Below, piece after piece: positions 45,001 to 60,000 of a stretch of 64,000 nt of DNA (its first letter is position 1; each line of letters begins with the position of its first letter). The position numbers were made by a program, and so were the translations under genes. This DNA comes from Urechis unicinctus (taxonomy: Eukaryota; Annelida; Polychaeta; Xenopneusta; Urechidae): assembly GCA_034190875.2 (NCBI GenBank), contig CM067344.1, forward strand, positions 26,381,422-26,445,421. Reading direction: 5' to 3'. Below the pieces are notes generated by a model. The model was not told the DNA's origin, ran no database searches, and worked only from the letters and a program-made list of their open reading frames with translations.

Positions 45001-48000
45001 TTGACAAGGTTTCAGTCTGTCAGATATTTGATACCTCCATAGAACTCTTCCCGGGGCAGTCATCTATGAACAAGAGTCATTAAGTCTCGTTGCTGACTTC
45101 AGATCACACAAAGAAGAAATCATGAAAAGCGAGGCCAGACTGTCCCGAGCCATTCGTACAGCTGATAGTCCTTTGATTCTGATTCGAGAAGATTTAGCGG
45201 TGGACCCTAGCGTAGGGTAAGTGGCCAGAGTCTGGCCCAGTCGATGATGGTGTGGTGGTAGTAGCTGTGCTTGTTTGCTAGCTTATATCTGTCTGCTGTA
45301 GTCATGCTGTAGTCATGCTGTCTTTGCTTGGGAGCGGATCTTTGGTAGCGTCCATGCTCTAGATTCACATGCTTATAGGAAACATGAACCTGCTTCCATG
45401 CGTTGATGAACCGCTTTGTAGACGGGAGGAGTGACTGAGGGGTAGTGGCTGATTTGTCTTAATGTGGAAACTGGTTGGGTTTTATTTCCTATTCACATCA
45501 CACATGTCCACTGAAGCATGATGGGGAACCTGCCAGTCTCTGTCTTTGCCCGTTTGTCTATATGCCTTGTTATGCTGTCATTGTATGCTGGTTATTCAAA
45601 TAATTACGTTTGCTGCGATTGGTATGCATGCTACATACCTGTACCTCCTTTCTATTAATAGGGCTGATCTGATTTGCTGCTGTGTTGGTATGAGGGCAGG
45701 TGTTCCTCTCTGGAGGGTGGGGGGGGGGGGGGGGGGTGCTTGCAGAGTTTCCCTGCTTCTTGCACCCCTTCCTGTGTGATATTGCCTTTGTGCTCAGCAT
45801 CAGCTGAAACGATGAAATTGGCATTCACATTGGATTCCCAGTTAATATTTGAGTAGGAACTTGAAGCTTCACTGGCCTAACTGGAGCAGATATTTTCAAT
45901 TGCATAGTCAAGTTTTCTTGACCCTGCATACATTTTGAACAGAGCAACAGTAGAGAAATTCTACCTCTGTTTTGGCATGTGGGCTGGTTGCTGGTCTTCA
46001 GCAGTGTAAAATTTAGCATTGAGTGTTTCAGTTGTATTGACTTGTGTGCAGAAACCGTTACCTATCATCAACAGGGACAGCTGGATCCAGTAACGGTGCT
46101 GCAGCTCGCAACAACAATGTTGCCACTGGAGGCAGTGCTCGTGCTCCTCAGCGCCCCCGCGGTCGGGTGGTGAGGGCAGTGAGCCGAGGGCGAGGTACTG
46201 GGGTCATCGTGGGTTCTCGCCCCTTGTTGCCTGCCTCCGTCGTGCCAGAGGAACTCATCAGCCAGGTACACTTCCTCCATTTCATTCTGAAATTATCCCC
46301 TCACTTTCAAGGAATTTCTAGCAAGTATATTTTTTTCACAATTTGTACTTCAAAAATGTGTTGACTTTATGTTGCTGCTATGTCAGCAAAAAACCTCTCT
46401 TCCATCTTTGAATAGCCCATAATCATGGACCTTGTTTTATTACTGTCAGATAATCATTTAAATGTATCATACTGGACAAATGTGTACAGCTTATCTGTCT
46501 GTAAATCTTCTTGTTATATCATACTGAACAAATCTATGTCAGGTAAAAGTTGCTTGTGCTTTGTCAAATTCCTCTCAGTTTTCGCACATATAAAGTTAGA
46601 ATCATATATTGTTTTCAGTGTCAAGTTGTTCTGCAGGGAAAATCTCGAAGTTTGATCATCAGAGAGCTACAGAGGACGGTAAAGAGATGCTTGTCATGGT
46701 TGTGATGGCAAAGTGTTTGTTTATTTTTATTTGTGTCAAGATACATTATGGCATAGTTGATTTACAGTGGTCTGTTTTTTTGGATTAATTCATAGCAATC
46801 ACAGATATGTCTTTTAATAGCTGAGTGACACCTCTCTAAAAAAAACCTAGAATTAGTGTGTGTCTTGTATAGGTGTCTGTATGACTGTTGTGACCTGGTT
46901 GACGGGGTGTGGTGGGTTGTGTGAGGTAGAATCTGGATGTGAACCTGGCTGTTAACAACCTGCTGAGTCGTGACGATGAGGGAGAAGATGACGGGGACGA
47001 TGGCGGAGACCCATACATGTCAGGTCAGTCCATAAAGCAGGTCACATTAGTCCATACTGTCAGTTAAGTCCACACATTACAGGTTAGTCCATCCCATCAT
47101 GTCAGTCCACATATTTTGTTGGTCTGGACAAATGTTTATTTTGCCTACACATGTCTGGTTGCTCCACACATGTAAGGTCCGTCAGACCATAAGCTTGTAA
47201 GTTCATAAGCATCTATACATGGAAACAGCCTACAGTTATGCATTTTACCTGTCTTCAAATTGTGAATGATTTGGAATGAATTGAATGTAACTAGCTAGAT
47301 CCTAATCGACTGACTGCCTTTGTGTTAACGATGTGATGTGGTGTAATACAGAGGACCTCATGTCTCTACTGGACGCTGGAGTACACCCTGATCACCCTGG
47401 CGTCATTATTGATTCTGATGCTATGTTCAGTGAGGACATGTTTGGTTACTCAGCTCTCAGAGGTCGTACTGGGTCAAGGCCACGCACAGGTACTGGTGAG
47501 CTGTTCACTGTAAATCACTCACATATCATAATCGCATTCATTAATGTATTACCTCAATCATCATTGAATTGATGCAGTTTTTATAATCATTCAAATTTAT
47601 TTTTTCTTGAAGATTTGTATTTTACTGTACTGTTTATCCTCCAGGGGAGAGAGACAGAGACAGTCTGATGGCTGACCGTGAGCGAGACTCAATCTTCCGC
47701 ATCAGAGAGCGAACACGTTGGTTAGACAGCGCTCTGCGGGAGGAGAGCGGACTGAGTCGCTTGGATCGCGATCGTACAGATGGAATCCTCAGCCTCAATT
47801 CGCTAGGCGATCAGAAGAAAGCTGGGATGGTGGGCAACAGATCCGATCACAACCCTCTAGTTTTTGGTGAAGACCTTCAGTTCTGGCCGGAAAAGGTGGG
47901 GACACCTGAATCTCCTCCCGTGTGGATTTAATTAGTAAAGGAAATAGCGGACACATTGAATATCGGGGTTAGAGGTATTTGATGAGGTTGTGTTGCTGTG

Positions 48001-51000
48001 TTTCAGGATGGGCAGGTCTGGAGGTTCAGCCATATTGGCAGTTTACATTCAGAGCTGATAGCGGTCAGTACACAGGGCTATCTGTGCCAGTGGAAATGGT
48101 CAGACCCAGAGCCGCACATCAGTACTGAGGTCAGTCTGGCATCATTATCAGAATCAGGTGCAACAAAAACAATCACTTGTTGATTTAGAGAGTAATTACC
48201 TGACTTGCATTCTTTATAGTCTGGTGTATGATGCAATGAAAAATGTCTTCACTTGGTCTGTATTTAGTCCTGTTCTATCTGTTGAGGTATTATTGCATTC
48301 CGTTGAACATATCAGCTTGTTTACGGTCGTTGCAGACTCCTCTTGTGTATCACCCTAAGACAACGGCTCTGTGGCTGGTCGGGGAGAAGGTGGTGGGTCT
48401 GGCTGCATGCAGTGTAAGGGCCTCTGTCTACACAGAGTCTGGCAAGGTAACGTCCCTCCTTAACACGGGCGGGAAGTTAAAAGAAGCTAAGAAAGGGTTT
48501 TGTTTTATTTGTAAAACCCACATATCACCTGATTTCACCACTTTTAGATGTTGCTGGTTATTGGGGGTAATTGTTTTGTTAGTAATACAACGCTAGTAAA
48601 TTTGGTTGTTTTGTAAATGTTGGGACCAGATTGTTCGTTTTCAAGAGTTGGTGTGATCATGTGGTGTGCTGAAGGTTGCTACATGGGTGGATGAGACATT
48701 GAACATAGTGGCTGCCAAGTTGGAGCACCCCGCCACTTCATTTCCCGAGTTCACGCGATCATCAGACAGTATCGTGTCTATACAAGCATGCTCCCTCTAC
48801 ACTTGTGCGCGATTGGAAAGTGGTGCCCTCTACTGGTGGTAGGTCACCATGGGTTGTGTTTAGCAGAATAAATGTTTGACGTTAGTGATTACCATGGTAT
48901 GATATTTGCTTCAGGCTATTTCACTTGCTCTTGGATTTAGCTGTTGTCACCTACATAAGCCACATAAGATTTATACTAGATGTACTTTGATCATAGATAA
49001 TAATTGAGATGTAATTCCTAACCTGTTCAAATCTTTTAACACACAGCTGTATGCACTACATTACATTGTGAAATTGGTGTGTCTTTGAAACTCCTCACCC
49101 ATTGCCTTTCTACAGGGGTGTCATGCCATTTGGTCAGCGTAAGAAGATAATAGAAAAAGCCCGCACCAGAGTGAAAAGACCGAGCAAAGCCACAGATAAC
49201 TCTGCCAGTTCCTCATGCCCCAGCCCGGCCCAGTTGCAGGTGACCACAGGGATGCAGGTGTGTCTCAGAAGCTCGCCCATCTATCATGTAGGAGCCATCG
49301 GGTTTACCTGCGTGGACGGCGTGCCTCGTGTAGGACAGCTGATGGAAGCCGCCTGGTCACTCAACGACACACGCCGCTTCAAGATCAAGAAGAGACTTTC
49401 AGTGATGTGAGTGCTATATTCGTTCTCCTAGTAATTGATTGACAGTTACATGCCTGATATAGGCAGGTGTTGTGTTTATTGACTGTATCAAAGGACGTGG
49501 CATCAAGTTGGATTTTGTTTTCCACTATTAAACCTGTGATGTGGTGTTGTAGGGATGTGAGGAGTGAATGCCGAGTCGAAGGACCCAAGCCGAGCGAGAC
49601 GTTCAAACCAGACATGCCGCCTCCTCCATCCCCTGCATCGTCCACATGCAGTGACCACAGCGGTCACTCCATGGTCAGCCCAGGCACATTCAGTACGTAC
49701 CGTACCTCATCCGTTTCATCCCTGTCAATTATATGATTTTTTTTTGTACACACTTCTTGCTGCTTTAGAATGTGCTTTTGTGTTTCATTAGAATCCATTT
49801 CCTTGTTGTTTTCGCAGAGCGCAAGAAGCAAGCGACACCCGTTAAGGAGATTCAGGAGAAGAAAGATGAGGAGGAATGGCAGCTGAAAGACGTCGTATTT
49901 ATTGAGGACATCAAAACCGTTCCTGTTGGGAAAGTGCTGAAGGTATGGGTTAATTGTCATATAGTAATCCTGGGAAATCGTTGAATGTCTTGTCAAGTTG
50001 GATTATAAGTGGACCCCTGATAAGTATTTAATTATCGGCGAGTATTTCCCAATAGAGGATAAATATACATGATATATCAATCTTGTGCATTCTCCAATTT
50101 ATATTTGATATTGTCATTGATGGTTTTGTCAAGTTCAGTAAAGAATGTGAAAAAGTGTAAAATTGCCCAGAAGATTTCCAGTTTAGGATAAATATTTATT
50201 ATGAATCAACCATATAGGTTCTTCCATGGATATTTTGATACAAATGTGTGATGGTCTCTCTCCAGGTGGACGGATCCTATGCTGCCGTCAAGTTCCCTCC
50301 CAAAGACGCCTCTGAATCACCAGCCAGCAATTCCGCTTCCTGTCCCAAGTCTGGAGCTACCGGTGGCGGTGATGATGTGGCATCCATTCTACAGGACTGC
50401 AGGCTGCTGAGGAAAGATGAGCTGCAGGTGGTGCGGGGATCTAGTGCTCCAAGAGTACCAGATTGCTTCCAGAAGCTGCCAAGACGTGTTCCTCTCTCAC
50501 TGCCCGAAGGAACACCCATCCTTGCATTCAATGTAGATATACAGGGTGAGTTACACTAGTGGATGGTATCAAAGCTTTTTTAATCGGCTTTTATGTCCTC
50601 ACATGAGCAAGATATATTGAGGTATAACTGATTAACAATGAATTTGATATACATATATTGATGTTAATGTCTGTTTTTGGGTTGCATACTACTGTTGTCT
50701 GTGAGGTGGTTGTGGCATCAATGGAGTAGTGTTCAATCATCCTCATTCATGATTGTATTAAAATTTATAACAATTATTAAATTATTATATTCAATTAAAT
50801 ATATTACAATTATTTAATTTATTACAATTCTTTTATGATTGACATTGTTTACCTGATGCTGGCGTATATCAGTTGAATTGATTAATATGGTGATGTATTG
50901 CAGGTATCCATGTCATCTACAGAAGGGGTTCCAGGATCAGTTACATGATGCATGATCTAAGTCAGGGTAAACTGGAGCAAGATTGTCTCCTGCCCACCGA

Positions 51001-54000
51001 CGCTCAGGCCTTCCTCGGCCGAGGCAGTCACCCCGTGTCTCTGCACAGTGCAGGGGAGGTCAGCCATTTATTCTGTCTTTCTTAATTGGCACATACTTTG
51101 TGTGTTTTTAAGCGAGTGTCATTGGGTCTTAGACTCAAGTTAAACCAAACTGTAGTGCCTCAATTTGTTTGTGTTGCCATTACAGAGGAGTCCTGTGTTG
51201 CTGCGGGATGGGAACGGAGCCGTGTACCCCTTAGCCAAGGACAGTGTAGGGGGTATTCGAGACCCACACTGGCTCTTCATGAACTCAGTACAGAGTGTTG
51301 GCATGGCTGTTCACACCATACAGCAGAACAGTCTACCCCTCGGCACCATGCCATTAGCCGGCGGGGCAACTCCAGCCAGTGGCAGGCTCCGCATTGCTAT
51401 TGTGGCAGTCGCTGTCGAGGTGATAAGTGTGATCATAAGTAAAGCATTCTACTGTGGTCCCAGAAAAAAAATACTGACCCTAATGTTGCCTTTGATGTAT
51501 ATATATATATGAATATTCCTTTTGTATACTTGTGTAGAACATCCCTGTCAAGCTTATACAAATCATATTTATTTCTGGTACCTGAAATGCGATTCCAGGT
51601 AATTGAATGTTGATGATACGTTCGATGCTCACCTGTAGATTCAGTCCATGATCAGTGCCATTGTTACCTGTGATGTCGAGAAAACCAAAGCCATACTGGC
51701 TGCCATTGATAGCATCCAAGGTAGGTTTGCTCTTCTCCACATTCTTTGAGCTGCCAATTTGAACTCTTGGAAGTGGTTAATTGAGAGTATGTTTGGGTGA
51801 GAGACGACGGACCGTGAATGTTTGGCATGGTGTGTTTAAGATGTGGCTGAGAGGGATGCTGAGGTAGCTAACTTGATCCAGTGCCACACCGACGGCAACC
51901 ACAACATCGTACACACCTGTGTGGCTATGTGTTGCCCCTCCACCAACAGGGAGAACGACGCGGGTCAGTTACCGCTTCTCACTCACGACACCACCACCAC
52001 CTGTGGCAAATTTTCTCATCTTGCCCATTTCATGTTTAAACTTCCATGAAGTTCTTACCGTATTTAGCTCTTTCACAGATCCCATCAGCAGTGGTAACAT
52101 ACCGACGAGCCTGTCATTCCCTGTCGGGTTGGAGCCCATCAATCCAGTGGAGGTTCTTGCCTCTATACAGTCGCGCAGTGGCGACCCTACGGAGCGCATT
52201 CCCACCCGTAGCAGCGTAGGTCTGCGTGAGATGATGCGTAGGGCCACATCGGCAGCCCGTGCTGTAAGCGGGCTGTCAGGAGGGGAGAGGGAGTTGGAGA
52301 GGGAAGAAGGTGGAAGTGGCATCCGTATTCCGACTCTAGCCTGGCCGCCGGATTCATCGCTGGACAGTATAAGACTTGGTGAGTCTTCTAAAATAAGCAT
52401 GCCTATTAACTGCTAATTGTTGTGTGGCTTTTCAGTCTGTTAAAAGCTCTGTAGATTCAGATAATGACAGATGAATTGGTGCCGTGTCTATATTGATTTA
52501 CTTTTGCAGAAACGGAGCCACGTAGCTTTGGCCGTCATGCCTCCAGCAGTTCACTAGCCAGCTGCTTGCCTGGTACCTCGGCTGCTGCGGGTGTGGGCCA
52601 GGCTGGCATCCCACCTCCCTGTTCCTCGGCATCCTCTGCCGCATCCCCCTCGTCATCAGCAGCCACCGCAGCCACACAGAGCCCCGCCGTGAAGCCGAGT
52701 GTGGGTGAAGAGAAGGAGAAGCGCAGCAATGCCCTCACTATCCTACGCCTGCTCTGTGAGAGTCCTGTCTTACAACCCCACCTTCTAGCTCTTCTCAAGG
52801 CCAAGTAAGTGCTCTTATACCAAGTGGGGTGGAAAATTTATTGCCTGCGATTGATTTGCTTTCAATCTCACGCTCAATTTATTTACATATTCACTCAGTT
52901 GTTCATATATTCACCAAGTATAGTTTATATATTCTCTAAATCTGTTCAAAGTGGTCAAACTGCCAGCAAATTAGTACATTACAGAAGTACAGTCAGCAAG
53001 TTAAGAACCATGGTGGTAAATAAGTACTGTGCTGATGTGCTGGAAAGGATCTATACAGGTCCATATTATCAGTATTTTTACAGTAGATTCCTGATGGGCC
53101 GATACAAAATGTGTGATGTGATGTTAATGTGTTCAGGAATGCCGAGGGATGCACCCCGTTCATGCAGGCTGTGTGTGGGCGTACTTACCAGGCTGCCCTT
53201 CAGCTGTTTGACGTGGCACGGGAACTGGCCCTGAACAGCGATGCGTACCAAGACACCCTCCTCTCCATGGTCTACCCTCCAGGCTCTAACATTGACCACT
53301 CACCTCTCCATGTTGTCTGTTGTAATGACACCTGCAGCTTCACCTGGACAGGTGATGTTCATATCAACCAGGTGAGATAACGACGTTTCAAGCACCAGAA
53401 TGTATTACCTGAATTATGGCATGTATTTTATTACCTAAAAATATGGCTAGTATTTTATTAAATGTCTGCAAAAGACACAGGTAAACTTCTCTTTATGTAA
53501 CTTTATGGTAATAGATGTTTAACTATTAGTCGCCATGTTGAGTACAGGACATCTTTGAGTGCCGGACGTGCGGATTGGTTGGTACCCTGTGTTGCTGTAC
53601 AGAATGTGCCCGGGTCTGTCATAAAGGCCACGACTGCAAGTGAGTGGAAGTTTAATTCATTTTGGTTCTTCTATATGATTGAGTTACTGTGAGCAAGCTT
53701 TTCTGATGGTTATTGGTGATGACAAATAACAGGTCTTTACCTGTAAATGAACTAAGTCATATTTGGCAGAATTCGATTTATGATATTTGCAAGCACCAAT
53801 CATAAATGTCCTATATGTAATTTCAATACCAGCTTTTTTATAGAAAATTGAACGTATGAATCCACTTTCAGATTGAAGCGGACTGCTCCTACAGCTTACT
53901 GTGATTGTTGGGAAAAGTGCAAGTGTAAATCACTGGTGGCCGGATCTCAGACGTCTCGCTACGACTTGCTCAATAAGCTGCTCTGTGAAACAGACCTCGT

Positions 54001-57000
54001 CAAACAACCCAATGCGAGGCAAGTTATTCCAGTGGAGATGTGTATGGTTGAATGTTGTGTGTTTACTTGGATATTAAAGGGTTGTAATGTTTCTGTCATC
54101 TCTGTTTTCCCGCCACAGGGGAGAAAACGTGCTGCTGTTTCTGGTGCAGACTGTGGGGCGGCAGACTGTAGAGCAGAGAGAATATCGTCCGTCTAGAGGC
54201 CGCACTGCCACCCGCAAGACTCCCATCTCCGACGTCGGTAAGTGTCGGGTGGCAAACGCTGCTCACTCATGATGACCTGTGTCGCAAACGAAACGTGTCA
54301 TGTCATTCAGTTCTTCTGTTTGGGTGTGTGTAGAGGTAGAAATGCCTGATCACAGCCTGGAGCCACCTCGCTTCAGCCGGCGAGCTCTAGAGAGGATCCT
54401 CAATGACTGGCAGGCTGTCAAAGCCATGCTGAACACAGGCTGCAAGTCAACCACCAGACCACAGCAGTGAGTGCATTAAGGGCATATCTAACTCCACCAT
54501 GTTGTAGTACAGGCAGGGTGCTGTAATTTAAACCTTATCTGTCTTGACCTTCTAGGGAAGTCTCAAGTTAATGTTTAGTTTGAGTGAGAATTCTGCATAG
54601 TGTGGCACCCTCCCATAATTTTGTGTCGGAGATGATCTGTTATAGAATATTTGTCACTGAATATTGATTAACCAATGGAGCTTGTGAATGATGACTGCTG
54701 TAATGTGTGTTTCAGAATGAGCTCGTCATCAGAGGTTGTTTATGAAGACCAGGTGTATCTCAACAGCCAATCAGGAACTCAAAGACTCGACAAGTTCACT
54801 CACTGTCTCCTCGTCAAGTGCAGCCTCGAGGTGAACCCCTTCATACAGGTCAATAATCATAGCAAAGCTGTCAAAATGAAGGAGATTTTGACGTAATGAT
54901 GTGTGTATGATGCCAGATGCTGGATACCTTGTTGACGACGTTGATAAGAGAAATGCAGTCATCTGGTTGGAAGGCAGAGGCCAAAGCGACCGCTCGAAGA
55001 TTTGTGCGTTCGGTTGCTCGTATATTTGTGGTCTTCAATGCAGAAATGACTCCTCAGAGTGGCAAGAAGAAAATGTAAGTATTCCACTCAAAATTTCTCT
55101 GTATTGTTTTGTCTTTGTTGGTATCAAGAGGATCAATAAACTGAAGTGAAAACTTGTTGTCTTTGCATTGATAACTTTGGACACCGTTCATGGTATATTC
55201 TCTGATGTTGTTGCATGTTGTTGCAGGAGTGTGAGTGTGTCTCAGCCGCTGATGAAGTGTAAGCGCGTCTTCCAGGCCCTGATCAACATCTCCATCGAGG
55301 AGCTGTGTGAGACGGCCGATGCCCTCATCGCCCCCGTACGCATGGGGTTAGCTAGACCCACCGCCCCCTTCACACTGGTGGCCTCCAATATAGAGGCCAT
55401 TCAGGTCAGCACAACATGCTTCCTCCTGTCTCATGAGTCATCATCATGATATAAAAAGCCACATTCATTTAAAACCCATATATTGATGAATGTGATCACT
55501 TCCATTAATTGGTAAATATACTAATAAATATTGATATTTATTGAACTAGAAACAGTTGAATGCTGTTTCTTACAAGATGAACTTTATTAGGAGAGCTTGA
55601 GTTGTCAGCATTAGTAGTGAAGACTGCAGATGTTTATGCAATTAGGTTTTGGTGTAACAGGGGAGTGAGGAGCTGTTCACGCAGGATCCACTTCCTGTCC
55701 GACCATCTGGCCAGGAAGAGCATGACATTGACATGCGTCCTCGAGCACCTACCCCCAGCGGAGCCCGCGACAGTGAGCGGGGTACTGCAGAGAGTCGTGA
55801 TGATGATGAGGAAGCTTTGTCTAGAGACGGCGATGTGAGTGAAGGGGTGACTAAAGTCTGATATCAGGAGTGTGTGGAGATGTTTGATGTTGATGGAGTA
55901 TTAATGGACTTATAAAAGAAGGGTTCTGGAGGTAGGGTTTGTGAAGTGGATGATTCCTAAGTTAGTATTTCTGAGTCTATCCTTGGTGATAAGATTGATT
56001 TGATTTGCTGTATTTAATGTCCTGAACCTGATGCAGCCTGTGTTTGTTGCCAGGGAGACGCAGCTGAGAGTCTGCCTGATCTCATGCCCCTGGGCCAGGA
56101 TCACATGGAGGCTCAGTCAGAGTCTCGTGGGGATCGGCACTCTGATCAAGAGGATCCTGACAACAACTTGGATCCGGAAGGAGGTACAGGATTACACATT
56201 GTTTATCTCAGCACTTAGCAATCAGCTGCATATGTATGGAGTAGTGAAGCTGGCTTATCCATGGCTGTTGTGTGGGCAGTGTGTGGTGAGAGTGATATGG
56301 AGCTAGATCTCACCATGATGGGGGAGGAAGTGGAATCTGACTCCGACTCAGACATGGACATCGCTCACAGCATGAGGACAGGCGAGGCTGACAACGCCAG
56401 CACCACTCAGCGCAGTGCTATCACCGCGGCTACTGCCGGCTCCGATGCTGGTGTGGCCAGTCTAGCCTACTTCTCCGTGAGTTCACAGTGTTTGTTTATA
56501 CAGATATTTTCAGGGAATAGTAAATACCAGCAAAACTTGTAATTTTGTCTCTTAAAGTTTCCCCCCAGTCATTTCATGACTGTGCCAAGCATTTGTATCA
56601 GGTAGTATGCACCTTGTTCTGTGGACATTGATTATAAACATAAATAGATTCTCGATATGCTACTAAAAATCAAAACAGATTTGAACTAATTGAAGAATTT
56701 CTCTAGCTCGTTTGTATTGCAAGAATACTCCCAGCAGAATGTATTGTATATTATATACTGCTGGTAGAAAGCATTTATATTGTAGTTTTCAAGATATACT
56801 GTAACTTACCTCTGATCGTGTTGTTTGTAGGAGGAGGAAGAGGATGAGGAATCAGGAGGCGAGAGCTCCAACCCCGAGGAGGAGGAAGAGGAGGAGGAAG
56901 AGAGTGATTGTGAGGGCAGTGAGGACCATTATGCCCTGGACACCGCCCTCATCGATGAACCTCTGGAACGACGCTCCACCAATAGTAAGATTTATTTTAG

Positions 57001-60000
57001 GTTTGTTTCTCATGAGATAGGAGGCAGTGAAACTTGTCTTTTATCAACTCATGAGATTAAAGTGGTTTATAATGGTTATTTGGAAATAGAAACTGCCCCC
57101 TCCTGGTTATTGAACAAACTTAGTGGATATGTGGGCTGACTGGACATATTTTGCAGTGACAGGGAATCAGGGGTGTATGGATTTATTTTCCTGGTTTTCT
57201 TTGTATTTGGCATAAGTTTGATGATCAACAATGACAATTGGCTTTGGGATGACTTCCTTTGGTATTTAACAATTTCTACATTGTGTTGTAGCTGGTGGCC
57301 AGGGACAGAGGAGTCTGCAGGCTCCACAGACTATGCAATGGGCTGTGAGGCAGAGAGAGAACCCTACAGCTCCCACCGCTACACCACGCCCCTCAGCTGC
57401 CGCTACCAATCCAGGTTCGCCACCACCTGTTGTCCAATGCTGAAAATACTCAGTTGTGTGTTTCTATAGAGAGTTATTTCAAGTGTCTATGAGATGCAAT
57501 TGTAGATCTGAGATTCATTCCTATGCATTCAGGGACAAGTGGTCTGATTTACATCGACCCCTCCACATTACGACGCACCACGGCCCTGACCACCGCCGCT
57601 GGGGGTCCTGGGGGTGCACTGACTTCCACTGCCACCAGCACTTCATCCAGTAACGAGCACTCCACCAACAGTATGACCACAACAGCCCAGCTGGCCCGTC
57701 TATTCGGCGTAGTAATCCGTCACGTGGCCGACCTGTTGATGATGTTGCAGGACTACCATGCCCTGGCCCCAAACCTACCCCGTGTCTTGGATATTCCCTA
57801 CCACGAGGCCATGGAGCTACAGGTCAGTCTTAATAGCTAGTCTACCTACCCAAACCATTTAGTCCCTGCCGCTTTAAAACTCCTGGCCTGAGGGTCTAGG
57901 CAATTACTATTGGTGTCACAAATAATTATTCTAAAAAACCGTATTGTAAGGTTTAATAGATCCAGTTGGTGTGCTAACCTTGTGCAATCTATTACAATTT
58001 CTCTTTCATTTTGTTATGAGATAAATGTGAAGTTATGTATAGATGATACCATGATCGATTACTTAATGTCCTTTTTATTTCCACGTTGTTGACTGTATGA
58101 CCAGTTGTACTTGGAGTACCGCCTCAAGGCCACGTGGGATTGGCTCATCGCAGTGATGGATGCAACTGAAGCTCAGCTGAGGTTTGGATCCTCCCTGAGT
58201 GACAGCACAGACCCCGCCCACCACACCCACCCCCTGCATGCCTCCTATTTACGTACGCTGCGGGAACGAGGCCCAAACAGACCGGGCGGCGACGAACAGA
58301 GACACTTACAGGCACTCGAGAACCGACGCAAGACAAGAATTGGAGCAGGTACTGTATTTCAGAATGTTCTGTCCAGCGATGAATACTAACATTAGCTGGA
58401 AGTATATTTCATATGTATTGTGGAGAGTTTCTCAAGCTAAATTGTTTTTTAAAATGTCTAACACCCCACCCCTCCCTACCTGCCTACACCTTAAAGAAAA
58501 CCACAAAACTGTGAAGACTGTACTAAATGCTTATTACAAAATTTGAATATCTGTGTCCATCCCTGCCTGACCTCACAATGGTGAATTGGCAATGCATTGA
58601 TTGACGTGTGTGTGTGGTTTTGTAGCGTTAGATGGTAATGCTGCAAGAAGAGATTTCCTCACCTATGCCTTGTCGTTGATGAGGTCCCACAATGAGGAAC
58701 ACTCAGATTCCCTGCCGGTACTGGACATATCCGCCATGAAGCATGTGGCCTATGTCTTTGATGCCCTCATCTACTACATGCGAAGTGGCTCCGACCCCGA
58801 CGCAGACATGATGAGGGATGGCGGATCGGTTCACTCGTGGCAAGACAACGATGAAAACGTCAACGATGACACGGATGAAGATCCTGTCACTCACAGTGTC
58901 GGCATGGAGACGGACAGTATGGATGGTGACTCAGATATAGGGAGCGGAGCTCGTGGAGGCAAGAAACACTCCTTCTTCCAGCGCTCCGAGTCGACTACAT
59001 CTCTGGGTTGTATTCCACCAGATCCCTTTCACACCACACTTCACGAAGCCTTGCCCTTGGCTGACCAACCACATTTGTTACAGCCTAACTCCCGGAAGGA
59101 AGACCTGTTTGGAATTGGTCGGCAGGCCATCAACGCGTCACGAGTATGGCCGGCGGAGAAACACCCGAGTCCGTTTGATCACTTACCTACCAAACTCTCC
59201 CTGTCACAGCGTTCCAGCGGCTCCTCTGTCCTCTCACGGTTGCATCCCGCATCTCAGTTGGTTGCGGAAGCTGCTCCTTGTCTCTCCACTACCTTCTCCG
59301 ATAACAACCCAACTCCAGTCAGCAGCACCAGCGTCATCGTACGACCGGGTCCATCTGTAGAAACCAGCGCTGCCCAGTCCACCAGCACCACAACACCACT
59401 CATAGTCCCCAGCTGGGCCCCTCCTGTCTCCAGCCATATACAACCTGCCCCATCTGCGGTCACATCCATGCCTGCTACAGAGCCCATCTCCCCACCCACC
59501 ACAATAGCCCCCGTGTCCATCCCACCTCCCATCATCCCCACCCAGCCTCAGCAGCCCAGTGTCATCGTACATGCTGGCTCCTCCATCCCGCCCCCAGCCT
59601 CCAGCCATCAGCTGCTCTTAGCACCCAGTACAGCAGCTCCTCTCATCTTCTCCACAGCTAACCCCACATCACATATGCCTCCCAGTCACCTGTTGCTGGC
59701 CGCTGCCTTATCCAGTGCCCCGCTCATGGACGGCTTGACCGAGCATCGACAGAGCTCATCTCATGCTCTGTCTGGTGTCTCGGCTACAGCACACCTGCCC
59801 GACGAGCCAGCTGCCTCACACAGGTAACATCCGTCTACCTACCATTCCTTTAATGCTAACATGTATTCATGCCTTGTTAACCGAACTGCTGGTGTCCACG
59901 CTTATGCTAGCTCCACGGATCCAGCCACTGTTATTAATGATTGCTTCCATGTATAACCAGCTGTTATGGTGACCGAGGCTGATTGTCATTTGTGTTGTGT

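Noticed and set aside
49385-52804. Minus-strand open frames opposite UBR5 exons
   Set aside because: Shadows of GC-rich coding exons; the plus-strand exons carry the family match and consistent phases.
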